A DNA stretch of 64,000 nt, from the NCBI RefSeq assembly GCF_000429985.1, contig NZ_KE387015.1:212148-276147 (forward strand). Reading direction: 5' to 3'. The translations under genes and the position numbers were made by a program. The notes below the pieces were generated by a model that made no database searches, was not told the origin of the DNA, and saw nothing but the letters and a program-made list of their open reading frames with translations. The DNA comes from Maridesulfovibrio bastinii DSM 16055 (lineage in GTDB: Bacteria; Desulfobacterota; Desulfovibrionia; Desulfovibrionales; Desulfovibrionaceae). Below are positions 39,275 through 47,626 of the stretch, piece by piece; position 1 is the first letter of the stretch, and every line of letters starts with the position of its first letter.

Positions 39275-39808
39275 TCAGGAAACCAGAACTACACAGTCCT
39301 TCTCATCCCTTTCACGGACAAAGACGTTGACGTGTTCGTCTCCATAAGTATCTATTTTTTTGCCCACATAATCCGCACTGATAGGCAGTTCACGATGTCC
39401 GCGGTCCACCAGCACCAGCAACTCCACCCTGCGCGGTCTACCAAAATCAAGAACAGCTTCAAGAGCCGCCCTTACTGTTCTTCCGGAAAAAAGGACATCA
39501 TCAACAAGAATAACACTGGCATCTTCAATATCGAAGGGTATCTCCGTACAATTGATGCTTGGCTGTCTGGTCAGTGTGGTCCAGTCATCCCTGTAAAGAT
39601 TTATATCCAGTTTCCCCAGAGGGATTCTTCTGCCGAGAGTTTCATCAAGACTTTTTTTAAGTCTTTCGGCCAGATCAGCTCCTCTGCGCTGGATACCTAT
39701 GATAGCCAGCTTTTCATTATCGCCTCTGCGCTCCGCTATTTCAGAAGCCAGTCGATCCAGAGTCCTTTCCATTGCCTTCTCGGTGAGGATAATTTTCTGT
39801 TTCTGCAT
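39275..39808 (-). CDS. pyrR: PyrR-type uracil phosphoribosyltransferase/regulator
   Basis: 177 residues. The PRPP-binding loop is VILVDDVLFSGRTVRAAL, and LVDRGHRELPISADYVGK is typical of PyrR. In Gram-positive bacteria PyrR binds pyr mRNA; in Gram-negative members a regulatory role is less certain and UPRTase activity may dominate. The leader on the minus strand (39809-39935) is unusually structured. Confidence 0.9.
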   Translation of the reverse strand: MQKQKIILTEKAMERTLDRLASEIAERRGDNEKLAIIGIQRRGADLAERLKKSLDETLGRRIPLGKLDINLYRDDWTTLTRQPSINCTEIPFDIEDASVILVDDVLFSGRTVRAALEAVLDFGRPRRVELLVLVDRGHRELPISADYVGKKIDTYGDEHVNVFVRERDEKDCVVLVS

Positions 39809-39935
39809 ATTACCGCCGGAAATTAAAAGTTATCGCCTGCAACAGGCATACTCCTGTCAGGCTCGGTTGAGGAGGCTGATCCCGAAAATTTTTCCGGGAT
39901 AAACTCGCCATAGCACTTGCAAATTAATAGCGAGT
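39809..39935 (-). ncRNA. Structured leader upstream of pyrR (candidate cis-acting RNA)
   Basis: Read on the minus strand, the region forms ACTCGC...GCGAGT (39935-39903), ATCCCG...CGGGAT (39900-39879), ACAGG...CCTGT (39857-39842) and GCCTG-TTG-CAGGC (39847-39835). The last two share bases and exclude each other, as in attenuators. The start codon is 27 bases further on. No known riboswitch consensus was recognised. It may also be read from the copA side, so strand is inferred. Confidence 0.4.
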
Positions 39936-39959
39936 CTGTTTTGCTATGTAAAAACAAAA

Positions 39960-40012
39960 ATCCCAAGGGGATTAGCTATAAGTAATGTAAGGAGGTATTG
40001 CAATGCCACCTT
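39960..40012 (+). promoter_or_regulatory. Dyads in the copA leader
   Basis: ATCCC-AAG-GGGAT (39960-39972) is followed by a -10-like TATAAG (39977-39982) with no proper -35 box, and by a 24-bp imperfect palindrome at 39989-40012 centred on ATTGCAAT. The latter includes the AAGGAGG ribosome site and the ATG of the small frame at 40003. It looks like an operator or an RNA hairpin that hides a translation start. Confidence 0.4.
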
Positions 40013-40053
40013 TGCTTATCGCAAATTTCATATATTTTTTTTGCATATTTTAG
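40003..40053 (+). CDS. Possible 16-residue leader peptide before copA
   Basis: A near-perfect Shine-Dalgarno (AAGGAGG) 7 bases before an ATG opens MPPLLIANFIYFFCIF, ending in TAG 41 bases before the copA start. It is hydrophobic with a penultimate-region Cys. Its ribosome site is far better than copA's own. It might be a regulatory leader peptide; chance cannot be excluded. Confidence 0.35.
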   Translation: MPPLLIANFIYFFCIF

Positions 40054-40094
40054 AGGATAATTCTTTTTATTTAACCATAACAGGACATAAAAAA

Positions 40095-42587
40095 ATGATA
40101 ATGAATTCCAACTTCACGATAAAAGGTATGACCTGTTCCGCATGCTCCTCACGCCTTGAACGGGTTATCGGGAATATGGACGGAGTTGACAACGCTGCGG
40201 TCAATCTTGCGATGGAAACCATGAAGGTTGAATACGACTCCGAGCAGGTTACTGAAGAGCAGATAATGCAGATGGTTGCAGATGCCGGTTTTGAAGCTTC
40301 ACCTCTGGTAGAAGGAAGCACTGTGACGATATCCATTTCAGGAATGAGCTGCTCCGCCTGTTCATCAAGATTGGAAAGAGTCCTTGGCAATATGGATGGA
40401 GTGAGTGAAGCGCAAGTCAGCCTGCCCAATGAAACCGCAAAAATAAATTTCAATACCTCAGACACCAATCTTAGAGAAATACGTCAGGCCATAACCGATG
40501 CGGGTTTCGAACCCGGCAGCCTACAGGATGAAATGGGAGTCAAAGAGGCTTACGAACAAAGACGCCAGCAGACAATGCTGCGACTCGCCGGGATGAAAAA
40601 AAGACTCATTCTGGCACTGTCTTTCACTGTTCCCCTGTTATGTATCACTATGGGACACATGGTTGGAATGCCGCTCCCGGATATAATTTCTCCAACAGTC
40701 AATCCGCTTGGTTTTGCACTCATCCAGCTTATTCTGACAGCTCCGGTTTTATGGTTCGGAAAAGATTTCTATCTGCACGGATTTCCAAACCTGTTCAAAG
40801 GCGCTCCCAACATGGATTCCCTGATTGCAGTTGGTACGTCCGCCGCATTTATCTATTCCATGTGGAACCTCATCGAAATAGCCCTTGGAATTGATCCGGC
40901 TGCAAGAGCTATGGACCTCTACTTTGAATCGGCAGCAACAATTATCACTCTTATTTCACTTGGTAAATTTCAGGAAGGCAGAGCCCGTTCAAGGACCTCT
41001 CAGGCCATTGAAAAGCTTATGGACCTGACTCCGCGCAAGGCGACTATTATTGAAGACGGCAGGCAGATTGAAGTTCCCGTGGAAGAGATAGGCCCCGGAG
41101 ATATAATCCTGATCCGCCCCGGCGACCGCGTGGGGGCTGATGGAGTTGTTGACGAAGGACATAGTTCCATTGATGAATCAATGCTCACCGGTGAAAGTCT
41201 GCCTGTATCTAAAAACCCCGGTGATGATGTTGCCGGAGGAACCGTAAACACCGGCGGGGGTGCTCTAAAAGTAAAAGTCTCCCACGTCGGGGCAGATACA
41301 ATGCTGGCCAGAATCATCAGACTGGTTCAGGACGCTCAGGGATCAAAAGCTCCCATCTCAAGCCTTGCAGACACAGTCAGCTTTTATTTTGTCCAGACCG
41401 TCATGGTCATAGCCATTCTTTCAGCTCTGGGATGGTTCTTTTTCAGTGCGGAACCTTTCACTTTTGCACTGCGCATTTTTATCAGTGTAATGGTAATTGC
41501 CTGCCCCTGCGCCATGGGACTTGCAACACCGACGGCAATTATGGTCGGCACCGGACGCGGAGCCCAGCTGGGAGTTCTGATAAAATCAGGACAGGCCCTT
41601 GAAACAGCCGGAAAAATCAACTCAATGATATTCGACAAAACAGGAACCCTTACATACGGCCGCCCTGAAGTGGCGGAAACTTTTTCAGCAGGTATGTCTG
41701 AGCAGGAGCTGACCGCTTATGCCGCCTCAGCTGAAAGCCAGTCGGAGCATCCACTTGCAAAGGCTGTAGTCAGGGCAGCTGACGGGCTGGAAACAGACCT
41801 TCCTGAAACGACTGAATTTACCGCTATACCCGGCAGGGGCATTTCTACTCTGACTGGCGGACGCAAAATGCTCCTTGGAAACCGTGACTTTCTTGAAGCC
41901 GGTTTTATCTCCGGGCTGGATGCTCCAGATGCGGTTAACGCTTTCAATAAATTTGCTAATTCCGGTCAAAGCCCGCTTTTTGTTGCAATAGACGGAAAGT
42001 TGGCCGGCATCTTGGCTATAGCCGATAAAATAAAGGATGAAGCACCGGAAACAGTAAGCAGGCTCCATAAGCTCGGAGTCGAAGTAATAATGCTTACAGG
42101 CGATAATGAAACCGTGGCTAAAGAAATAGCATCCCGCGCAGGGATAGACAGGGTTATCGCCGGAGTAATGCCCGACCGCAAGGCAGAAGTTGTTGAAGCT
42201 GAGAAAAACAATGGCCGGAAGGTTGCCATGATCGGTGATGGAATAAATGATGCCCCTGCCCTTGCTACTGCAGATTTAGGAATTGCAATGGGAACCGGAA
42301 TTGATGTTGCCATTGAATCGGGTGACATCGTGCTGATGAAAGGCGAACTTGGAGGAGTGCTGAACGCATTGTCACTAAGCCGGGCTACAGTGCGTAATAT
42401 CAAACAGAACCTTTTCTGGGCCTTCGCCTTCAACGTACTGGGAATTCCAGTTGCGGCAGGAATCCTTTACATCTTCGGAGGTCCGACCCTTTCACCCATG
42501 TTTGCAGCCGCAGCCATGGCCTTCAGCTCCGTAACAGTAGTTTCAAATGCCCTCAGGCTCAGGTTCTTCAATCCTGAAAAGGGATAA
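40095..42587 (+). CDS. copA: Copper-exporting P-type ATPase
   Basis: 830 residues from the ATG at 40095 (CAGGA upstream). Two HMA domains carry the metal pairs Cys14/Cys17 and Cys86/Cys89 (both CSAC). The membrane CPC motif is Cys470-Pro-Cys472 (IACPCAMG), and the phosphorylated Asp514 is in DKTGTLT. These features identify a class IB Cu(I) pump of the inner membrane. It is monocistronic, with a structured leader and a strong terminator. No CueR or CsoR gene is near. Confidence 0.95.
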   Translation: MIMNSNFTIKGMTCSACSSRLERVIGNMDGVDNAAVNLAMETMKVEYDSEQVTEEQIMQMVADAGFEASPLVEGSTVTISISGMSCSACSSRLERVLGNMDGVSEAQVSLPNETAKINFNTSDTNLREIRQAITDAGFEPGSLQDEMGVKEAYEQRRQQTMLRLAGMKKRLILALSFTVPLLCITMGHMVGMPLPDIISPTVNPLGFALIQLILTAPVLWFGKDFYLHGFPNLFKGAPNMDSLIAVGTSAAFIYSMWNLIEIALGIDPAARAMDLYFESAATIITLISLGKFQEGRARSRTSQAIEKLMDLTPRKATIIEDGRQIEVPVEEIGPGDIILIRPGDRVGADGVVDEGHSSIDESMLTGESLPVSKNPGDDVAGGTVNTGGGALKVKVSHVGADTMLARIIRLVQDAQGSKAPISSLADTVSFYFVQTVMVIAILSALGWFFFSAEPFTFALRIFISVMVIACPCAMGLATPTAIMVGTGRGAQLGVLIKSGQALETAGKINSMIFDKTGTLTYGRPEVAETFSAGMSEQELTAYAASAESQSEHPLAKAVVRAADGLETDLPETTEFTAIPGRGISTLTGGRKMLLGNRDFLEAGFISGLDAPDAVNAFNKFANSGQSPLFVAIDGKLAGILAIADKIKDEAPETVSRLHKLGVEVIMLTGDNETVAKEIASRAGIDRVIAGVMPDRKAEVVEAEKNNGRKVAMIGDGINDAPALATADLGIAMGTGIDVAIESGDIVLMKGELGGVLNALSLSRATVRNIKQNLFWAFAFNVLGIPVAAGILYIFGGPTLSPMFAAAAMAFSSVTVVSNALRLRFFNPEKG

Positions 42588-42613
42588 TCCGCTCTTTTTT
42601 ATAAATTAAAGAT

Positions 42614-42659
42614 AAAGCCGGAATTGCGTACACAAAGTATGCAATTCCGGCTTTAATTT
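42614..42659 (+). terminator. Terminator after copA
   Basis: AAAGCCGGAATTGC pairs perfectly with GCAATTCCGGCTTT (14 bp) and is followed by AATTTTT. Confidence 0.9.
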
Positions 42660-42826
42660 TTAACTCTTATTTTTTATCACTTCGGACGGCATCGCCGCTG
42701 AAGATTTTTAATAAGACATTACTTTTCTGAATATAGCTGGATCAGGTTGAGCCGTGTCCATAAAAAATAAAAAAACAGAGCCGGTTTATTCAGAAGTTGC
42801 CTCCCGCTTAAACCAGATCTGAAGAG

Positions 42827-43396
42827 TTAAGCAGGGTTACACTCACTGAGAAGACTGCGACGGCAGAATTCTATGGCATCCCTGCGAACATCCGTTGTAT
42901 CAGGCCAGTAGAGGTAAAGTCTGGTCAATCCGAAAATAATGGTCATAACAACCGTAGAATCAGATTTTATAGCAACTTCACGTAAAAGGCCTTTCTTATC
43001 ATAAAGCTTGAGGCATTCCTCAATAACAAGCTCAAGATTTTTAAGAACTACAGCCATCAGCCTCTTTGATGAGTCAATAAGACCGTAAGTACTGAGCATA
43101 ATCTTCAAGTCTATGGCATTTTCTTCGACAAATGAAAAATACCCGTTGAGTATCTCTTCAAGAGTGCATTCCTCTTTATCAAGACTCTGACGGATACTTT
43201 CAATGTAGTAAGAGTAATTGTCCTCAAGACCGGCAAGAATATGTAGAAGAATATCTTCTTTACTTTCAAAATGACGGTAAATTGTCCCTTCGGAAATATT
43301 GGCCTTTTTAGCCAAATTAGCGGTTGTGGACTTATGAAATCCAACTTCAGCTATCATTTCCTTGGCTGTTTTCAGGATCAGATCCTTAGTTTTCAT
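42827..43396 (-). CDS. TetR-family repressor
   Basis: 189 residues. The N-terminal helix-turn-helix is clear (VGFHKSTTANLAKKANISEG, then TIYRHFESKEDIL). The C-terminal ligand domain shows no specific signature. It is divergent from the IscA-like selenoprotein gene with a 192-bp intergenic region containing a dyad over that gene's promoter, which it probably binds. Ligand unknown. Confidence 0.92.
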   Translation of the reverse strand: MKTKDLILKTAKEMIAEVGFHKSTTANLAKKANISEGTIYRHFESKEDILLHILAGLEDNYSYYIESIRQSLDKEECTLEEILNGYFSFVEENAIDLKIMLSTYGLIDSSKRLMAVVLKNLELVIEECLKLYDKKGLLREVAIKSDSTVVMTIIFGLTRLYLYWPDTTDVRRDAIEFCRRSLLSECNPA

Positions 43397-43529
43397 ATTA
43401 TTCTCCCAGACGCCTTGCAGCGATAATATTAACGAAAAAGGTCAAAATTCCTTAACACAAAAAAAACAATCAAACAATTTAAAACTTTTTGAATAGCTTG
43501 TGCCACGATTATGACCGACAAAGCAACAA

Positions 43530-43563
43530 TTGACAAAAATCTATACAAACCTTATTTTTGTAT
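43530..43563 (+). promoter_or_regulatory. Promoter of the selenoprotein gene with overlapping operator
   Basis: TTGACA (43530-43535), 17 bp, TATTTT (43553-43558). ATACAAA-N7-TTTGTAT (43543-43563) is a perfect 7-bp dyad covering the -10 box. A repressor bound there would block RNA polymerase. The divergent TetR gene is the obvious candidate binder. Confidence 0.6.
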
Positions 43564-43588
43564 CACGTTATCCTATAAGGAGGAAAAT

Positions 43589-43897
43589 ATGGTTGTAATT
43601 AGCGAAGCTGCCCGCAATCAGCTTGAAAACTACTTTGCGGACAATGAAAAGGCCCCTATCCGAGTCTATCTGTCTCAAGGTGGCTGATCCGGCCCCAAGC
43701 TGGCATTGGCTCTGGATGAGCCAAAAGACACTGATGAAACATTTGATGTAGACGGATTTGCTTTCGTAATCGACAAGGAACTCAACGAACAGGGAGCTCC
43801 GTTTAAAATTGATCTCACTTATATGGGATTCGCTATCGACTCCAAGCTTGAACTTGGCGGTGGAGACGGATGCAGTTCATGCTCGTCATGCGGTTAG
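43589..43897 (+). CDS. IscA/HesB-like selenoprotein
   Basis: 102 residues when TGA at 43685-43687 is read as selenocysteine (codon 33, SQGG-U-SGPKLALALDEP). AAGGAGG precedes the ATG at 43589, and the coding sequence is continuous on both sides of the TGA; without recoding no start exists downstream except 43706. HesB-like proteins with Sec at this GG(C/U)SG position have been described in deltaproteobacteria. The protein is an A-type iron-sulfur/Fe-binding fold and ends in a DGCSSCSSCG tail. Its role in metal or selenium handling is unproven. Regulation: see the dyad at 43543-43563. Confidence 0.88.
43685..43722 (+). other. Selenocysteine codon (TGA) and likely SECIS hairpin
   Basis: The TGA at 43685-43687 replaces the first conserved Cys of the HesB/IscA family. 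GGCTC-TGGAT-GAGCC (43708-43722) and CCAA-N7-TTGG just before it can form a hairpin within the distance used by bacterial SelB. The hairpin is short, so its exact shape is uncertain. Confidence 0.7.
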
Positions 43898-43945
43898 AAA
43901 GGTAATCTGGTAAGAAATAAATCAGAAATGAATCTTTCTGTTATT

Positions 43946-43979
43946 AAAGGGCGGTGCAACGACACCGCCCTTTTTATTT
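43946..43979 (+). terminator. Terminator after the selenoprotein gene
   Basis: AAAGGGCGGTG-CAACGA-CACCGCCCTTT is a GC-rich stem followed by TTATTT. Confidence 0.92.
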
Positions 43980-44052
43980 AAATTTTTGGTAAAAAGTACC
44001 AATAAAGACTGGATATTATCGAGCTAAAAAACACAGAAAAGGATGTCCTGAA

Positions 44053-44715
44053 TCAGGATTCCCACTCTTCTTTGAAATCATCTGGTCCGGCAACAGTGTA
44101 GCCTCTGTCGCGCAGGGAATCCACTATAGGAGTTGAATCCTGTGTTTCCACCCGGATAACAATCATCCTGCGATGTTTGTGGAAAAATACCGCCATGGAA
44201 ATAATGCTGTATTTCATATTGGATATGATTCCAGCCAGTTCATAAAGAACCCCGGTACGTTCTTCAGCTTCAATAACAATTCTGGAGCCGCCCTGTCCGT
44301 GAGCCATTTCTTCTACAAGAACTTTCAGCATTTTATCACGGTCGATATAACCTATCAGCGCTTTATCGCTATTGACAACAGCGAGCCCCGAAAGATTCAT
44401 CTCATACATAAGATCGGCTGCGGCTTCGATCTCGGTTTCAGGCGGAACAGTGGTGATATCTTTTCTTAAAACATCTTTGACTGTAAGCTGATTCAGCAGA
44501 TCATTTATTTCCTTCTTATCCAGTGATATCAGGATTGAAGGCATTGCGGCTCTGACATCTTCCTTGGTCACATAGCCGACCAGTTCTTCACCATCTTTAA
44601 CAAGCAGCATCCAAAGCTGATTGTCATCAAGGATTTTACCTGCCTTTTTGACTGGAGTGTCTGAAGTTACGGTAACAAAATCCCTGAGCATCTTGAGTCC
44701 CACATACATTCTCAA
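44053..44715 (-). CDS. CBS-pair and ACT domain protein
   Basis: 220 residues. Two CBS motifs (about 8-60 and 76-132) typically bind adenine nucleotides; an ACT domain (about 145-215, SRIVIEAEERTGVLYELAGI) usually binds an amino acid. Such CBS-ACT proteins are probably small sensors of energy or amino acid state. No catalytic domain is present. It is transcribed away from hypA; AGGAG lies before its start. Target unknown. Confidence 0.8.
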   Translation of the reverse strand: MRMYVGLKMLRDFVTVTSDTPVKKAGKILDDNQLWMLLVKDGEELVGYVTKEDVRAAMPSILISLDKKEINDLLNQLTVKDVLRKDITTVPPETEIEAAADLMYEMNLSGLAVVNSDKALIGYIDRDKMLKVLVEEMAHGQGGSRIVIEAEERTGVLYELAGIISNMKYSIISMAVFFHKHRRMIVIRVETQDSTPIVDSLRDRGYTVAGPDDFKEEWES

Positions 44716-44991
44716 AGTCCTCCTGAATCGGAAATCAAATTAATCTTCACTGAATTATGTGTGCACAACGTCCGGTTTCATTTATAGCCGCCCGGAAAAC
44801 AGATACACCTATTTCATACTTCTTTTTACGATACAAGCAATTCAAGCCCTTTATTACTGTTCAAACATACTCAACACTGCTCATTTCTGCCATTAACAGT
44901 ATGAAATTTAAACGCAATACTCAGGGAATCTTTTGTCCGTAAAACGCGGCACCACTTGCCCCGCCTGACGATTTGGGTTAGTCCGAAACAC

Positions 44992-45342
44992 ATGCATGAA
45001 ATGTCAATCGCCCAAAGCATTGTTCAAATTGTTGAAGAGGAGATGGCGAAGCATCCCGGAGCAAAATTGAGTAAAATTTCAATTTTGAATGGCGCGCTTG
45101 CCGGAGTCATCACCGAAGCTCTTACTTTTGCATGGGAAGCTGTCACAATAGGAACCGAACTTGAGGGTTCCGTTATGGAAGTAAAAGAAATTCCCATAAA
45201 AGTACGGTGCGGTGGTTGCGGAAAAGAATTTTTCCCTGAAGACAAACTTTATATGGCCTGCCCTGAATGTGATCTGGAAATAGGCCACGAGGTTCTGCAG
45301 GGAAAAGAACTGCAAATTGAAAATCTTGAGATAGATCAATAG
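44992..45342 (+). CDS. hypA: Hydrogenase nickel incorporation protein HypA
   Basis: 116 residues. The start is fixed by the invariant MHEMSIAQ, whose His2 binds nickel; upstream in-frame codons are ignored. The zinc site is CGGCG ... CPEC. HypA delivers nickel to NiFe hydrogenase precursors together with HypB, encoded 16 bases downstream. The 276 bases upstream hold no other convincing gene. Confidence 0.95.
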   Translation: MHEMSIAQSIVQIVEEEMAKHPGAKLSKISILNGALAGVITEALTFAWEAVTIGTELEGSVMEVKEIPIKVRCGGCGKEFFPEDKLYMACPECDLEIGHEVLQGKELQIENLEIDQ

Positions 45343-45358
45343 TCAAAGGAGTACGGAA

Positions 45359-46015
45359 ATGGTTGAAGTTCCAGTGGTTCGCAACATTCTTGAAGCCAAC
45401 GACAAGGTGGCTGAAGAACTCAACGAAATGTTTTCTGAAAAGAAAATATTATGCCTTAATCTTATGAGTTCACCCGGTTCCGGTAAAACCAGCCTTCTGG
45501 AAAAGACCCTTGCCGATCTTAAAGACGAATTTAAAATGGCCGTTGTCGAAGGCGATCTTCAGACTGATAATGATGCCCAGAGAGTTGCCGCTACAGGTGC
45601 TCAGGCCGTTCAAATCAATACCGAAGGCGGATGCCATCTGAACAGCACACAGGTTAAAGAAGCCATCAAACATCTGGACCTTGACGGCCTTGATATTCTT
45701 TTTGTTGAAAACGTTGGTAATCTTGTCTGCCCTGCGGAATTTGCAGTTGGCGAAGATCATAAAATAACACTGCTGACAGTAACCGAGGGCGATGACAAAC
45801 CTGAAAAGTATCCCCTCATGTTCCATATTTCGTCAGTCATGATCCTTAATAAAATAGATCTGCTGCCCTATGTTGATTTCGACCTTGAGAAAGCTAAAAT
45901 GCATGCTTCAAAGCTCAACAAGGATATCGAAGTCTTCCCAGTTTCATGCCGTACCCGTGAAGGACTGGATGCATGGTACGACTGGCTTAGAAAAGCCAGA
46001 GCTGCAAAGAATTAA
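45359..46015 (+). CDS. hypB: Hydrogenase maturation GTPase HypB
   Basis: 218 residues. The P-loop is SSPGSGKTSLLE, followed by VEGDLQTDNDAQR and NKIDLLPYVDFD (guanine-binding). It lacks the histidine-rich N-terminus that stores nickel in some species. It hydrolyses GTP to drive nickel insertion with HypA. It overlaps no gene and is followed by a stable hairpin. Confidence 0.95.
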   Translation: MVEVPVVRNILEANDKVAEELNEMFSEKKILCLNLMSSPGSGKTSLLEKTLADLKDEFKMAVVEGDLQTDNDAQRVAATGAQAVQINTEGGCHLNSTQVKEAIKHLDLDGLDILFVENVGNLVCPAEFAVGEDHKITLLTVTEGDDKPEKYPLMFHISSVMILNKIDLLPYVDFDLEKAKMHASKLNKDIEVFPVSCRTREGLDAWYDWLRKARAAKN

Positions 46016-46069
46016 TCATTCTTTTGCTTCTACCCGTAATCTGTATTCACTTCTGCAGAATATTCCTGA

Positions 46070-46094
46070 AATCCGCCCCGTATCGGGGCGGATT
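46070..46094 (+). terminator. Hairpin after hypB
   Basis: AATCCGCCCCG-TAT-CGGGGCGGATT forms an 11-bp stem with a 3-base loop. CAAAAAAC follows on the plus strand instead of T, so it may act mainly as an RNA 3' end stabiliser. Confidence 0.55.
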
Positions 46095-46122
46095 CAAAAA
46101 ACAAGGTTTCCACGCATAAATA

Positions 46123-47457
46123 ATGAAGTTTCCCAGCCACCTTCCATGCTCCGCTGTTCTGGACTCGCTGGCCGACGGTGTTTTCACTGTTGACCGGGAC
46201 TGGAATGTGACCTTTTTCAATGAGGCCGCCAGCAGAATTACCGGTATTCCCGGTGAGGAAGCTATTGGTTCAAAATGCTGGGATGTTTTTCATTCCAGCC
46301 TGTGTGACGGAAACTGCGCCTTGCGGTCCTGCATGGAACAAAGCGGTAGAATCAGCAATAAAACAATTTTCTTTATCAGATCAGACGGCAAAAAAATTCC
46401 TATCTCCATCAGTGCGGCCCCGCTTGTCGATTCCAACGGTAAACTCATCGGTGGAGTCGAAAGCTTCAGAGATATGACTGATATCCAGATCATGCGCCGC
46501 AAAGTTGAAGAATCGTGGAGATTTGAAGATATTGTCGGCAAGTCAAAGGCTCTGGGCAAGGTTTTCTCCATTTTACCGCAGGTAAGCAAAAGTGAAGCAA
46601 CAGTGCTGCTTCTCGGTGAATCCGGTACAGGAAAAGAACTGTTTGCAAAAGCCATCCACAATCTAAGTGAGCGCAGCAAAGGGCCTTTTGTTGCAGTCAA
46701 TTGCGGAGCACTGCCGGACAATCTGCTTGAATCAGAACTTTTCGGTTACAAGGCCGGAGCCTTTACGGATGCCCGCAAAGACAAACCCGGAAGATTTGAA
46801 CTTGCTGCCGGTGGAACCATCTTTCTTGATGAAATAGGAGATATGCCGGCAAAGCTTCAAGTAAAACTGCTCCGGGTGCTTCAGGAGAAGACTTATGAAC
46901 CTCTCGGTTCCGTAACCAGTGTTAAAGCCGATGTAAGAGTAATTGCCGCAACAAATAAAAATCTCGAAGAGCTTGTCAGTGAAGGTTCATTCAGACAGGA
47001 CCTCTATTATCGCCTGAATGTGGTGACCCTGAACCTCCCGCCACTCAGAGACCGCCGCGAAGACATCCCCCTGCTGGTCAACCACTTCACCACAAGGCTT
47101 AACTCACTTCAGGGCAAGGATATAAGCGGCCTCTCAGAAGACGCCCTTCAAATAATAATGCGCCACGACCTTCCCGGAAACGTGCGCGAGCTTGAAAATA
47201 TTCTTGAATTTTCTTTTATACTCTGCCCTTCAGGATTCATTCAGGTTGAGCATCTTCCTGAGTACCTTCAACCTGAAAGCTCTTCCGGCAGTGATGACAG
47301 TGATCTTCCCATGACCCTAGAAGAAATAAAATGCCGGGCAATCAAAAAAGCACTGGCCAGAAACAACGGCAAACGCATGGCGACCTGCCGTGAACTCGGC
47401 ATAACAAAAGATACTTTACGCCGCTCCATCGCCCGCTGCGGACTTTCAGGCGAATAA
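46123..47457 (+). CDS. Sigma-54-dependent activator of the ORP cluster, with GAFTDA loop
   Basis: 444 residues. N-terminal PAS domain (about 8-120) with Cys52, 61, 65 and 70, a pattern that might hold a cofactor or metal; AAA+ domain with GESGTGKE (165-172) and Walker B IFLDEI; C-terminal Fis-type helix (GKRMATCRELGITKDTLRRS). The sigma-54 contact loop reads GAFTDA (212-217) instead of GAFTGA. It resembles the DVU2106-type regulator that controls orange-protein operons in Desulfovibrio vulgaris. It lacks a receiver domain, so it senses through PAS. Upstream are hypAB, downstream the ORP genes it should activate. Confidence 0.85.
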   Translation: MKFPSHLPCSAVLDSLADGVFTVDRDWNVTFFNEAASRITGIPGEEAIGSKCWDVFHSSLCDGNCALRSCMEQSGRISNKTIFFIRSDGKKIPISISAAPLVDSNGKLIGGVESFRDMTDIQIMRRKVEESWRFEDIVGKSKALGKVFSILPQVSKSEATVLLLGESGTGKELFAKAIHNLSERSKGPFVAVNCGALPDNLLESELFGYKAGAFTDARKDKPGRFELAAGGTIFLDEIGDMPAKLQVKLLRVLQEKTYEPLGSVTSVKADVRVIAATNKNLEELVSEGSFRQDLYYRLNVVTLNLPPLRDRREDIPLLVNHFTTRLNSLQGKDISGLSEDALQIIMRHDLPGNVRELENILEFSFILCPSGFIQVEHLPEYLQPESSSGSDDSDLPMTLEEIKCRAIKKALARNNGKRMATCRELGITKDTLRRSIARCGLSGE

Positions 47458-47496
47458 TTAGCCTTCGACCTCCGGTTTTAAGGCTAACTTTTAGCC
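47458..47496 (+). promoter_or_regulatory. TTAGCC repeats: terminator or activator sites
   Basis: TTAGCCTT (47458-47465) and AAGGCTAA (47480-47487) form an 8-bp dyad right after the regulator's stop codon, followed by CTTTT and another TTAGCC (47491-47496). It could terminate the regulator mRNA or bind the regulator as enhancer, being about 70-100 bp upstream of the sigma-54 promoter. Confidence 0.45.
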
Positions 47497-47561
47497 ATCA
47501 CCACATCATCTCACCCCTGTTAATATCCATAACTCTTTATTATAATTAAATAATACTTCAG

Positions 47562-47577
47562 TGGCACATTGAATGCT
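47562..47577 (+). promoter_or_regulatory. Sigma-54 promoter of the ORP operon
   Basis: TGGCACATTGAATGCT matches TGGCAC-N5-TTGC in spacing (10 bases between GG and GC). It lies 50 bp before the first ORP-operon gene and after the activator gene. Confidence 0.72.
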
Positions 47578-47626
47578 TAATAGTCTGCATGAGAGCCGAT
47601 CAATGTTGCCATAGGGGGATTACGTT

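Noticed and set aside
43706..43897. Short CDS starting after the TGA
   Set aside because: No ribosome site at 43706, and conserved family sequence continues upstream through the TGA.
44757..44942. 61-codon plus-strand frame before hypA
   Set aside because: No ribosome site, low-complexity content and no motif; probably chance.
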